15,465 nucleotides of DNA. Origin: Candidatus Omnitrophota bacterium. GTDB taxonomy: Bacteria; Omnitrophota; Gorgyraeia; B26-G9. The position numbers and the translations under genes are program-made. Of this stretch, positions 15,368 to 15,465 are shown piece by piece (position 1 is the stretch's first letter; each line of letters opens with the position of its first letter). The notes beneath the pieces were generated by a model. It was not told the origin of the DNA, ran no database searches, and saw only the letters and a list, made by a program, of their open reading frames with translations. The DNA lies in NCBI GenBank assembly GCA_023136735.1, contig JAGLQQ010000120.1, positions 1 to 15,465 on the forward strand. The letters are read 5' to 3'.

Positions 15368-15465
15368 AACTATGAGAAAAAGACCAGAAGTAACTATAAC
15401 TCCCAACTCCTAGATAGAAAACACTTTTCCTTGGCACATTAAACAGATAGGGGGAATTGTATTTG
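15368..15465. other. Upstream edge of the window, no gene seen
   Basis: About 100 bases beyond the addA promoter. There is a 13-codon plus-strand frame (ATG near 15372) without a ribosome binding site, which I take as chance. Nothing else can be supported. Confidence 0.4.

Overview
All genes in this window lie on the minus strand and read from right to left. The DNA is AT-rich, with many Lys/Ile/Asn codons. Genes are tightly packed, with 1-8 base overlaps, and Shine-Dalgarno sites are purine-rich. The gene content points to an anaerobic or folate/B12-dependent bacterium: a B12-dependent methionine synthase split as in Thermotoga, a paired FolD and cyclodeaminase-type cyclohydrolase, and an AddAB-type recombination nuclease. 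An uncultured lineage with a Wood-Ljungdahl-type C1 metabolism (for example Omnitrophota) would fit. That placement is inference from gene content only.

Layout in the direction of transcription. (1) 15351-9328: addA then addB, an ATP-dependent helicase-nuclease for double-strand-break processing, behind an extended -10 promoter that sits almost on the addA start codon. (2) 9252-6413: an accessory stretch of four small genes that all look broken (a poly-G frameshift, in-frame stops, two compensating indels) plus one intact secreted metallo-beta-lactamase-fold protein. Read as short open frames these genes look like unrelated hypotheticals; rejoined across the lesions they become coherent membrane or membrane-anchored proteins. 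(3) 6356-637: a one-carbon operon behind a near-consensus sigma70 promoter with a duplicated 12-base motif next to its -35: fchA-like cyclohydrolase, folD, an FAD/NAD(P)H oxidoreductase, a free-standing methionine synthase activation domain, and a short MetH. (4) 624-396: a small frameshifted ORF remnant after metH, then a GC-richer non-coding element with a 10-bp-stem hairpin.

How the operon could work: FchA opens and closes the methenyl-THF ring, FolD interconverts methenyl- and methylene-THF, and MetH moves the methyl group of methyl-THF to homocysteine. The activation protein with SAM would rescue oxidised cobalamin. No metF is present in the window. The FAD oxidoreductase sits where a reductase would be expected, so it may feed electrons to MetH reactivation or to methylene-THF reduction. 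FolD lacks the catalytic lysine needed for cyclohydrolase activity (Gln55 in place of E. coli Lys54), which would explain why a dedicated cyclohydrolase is coupled to it.
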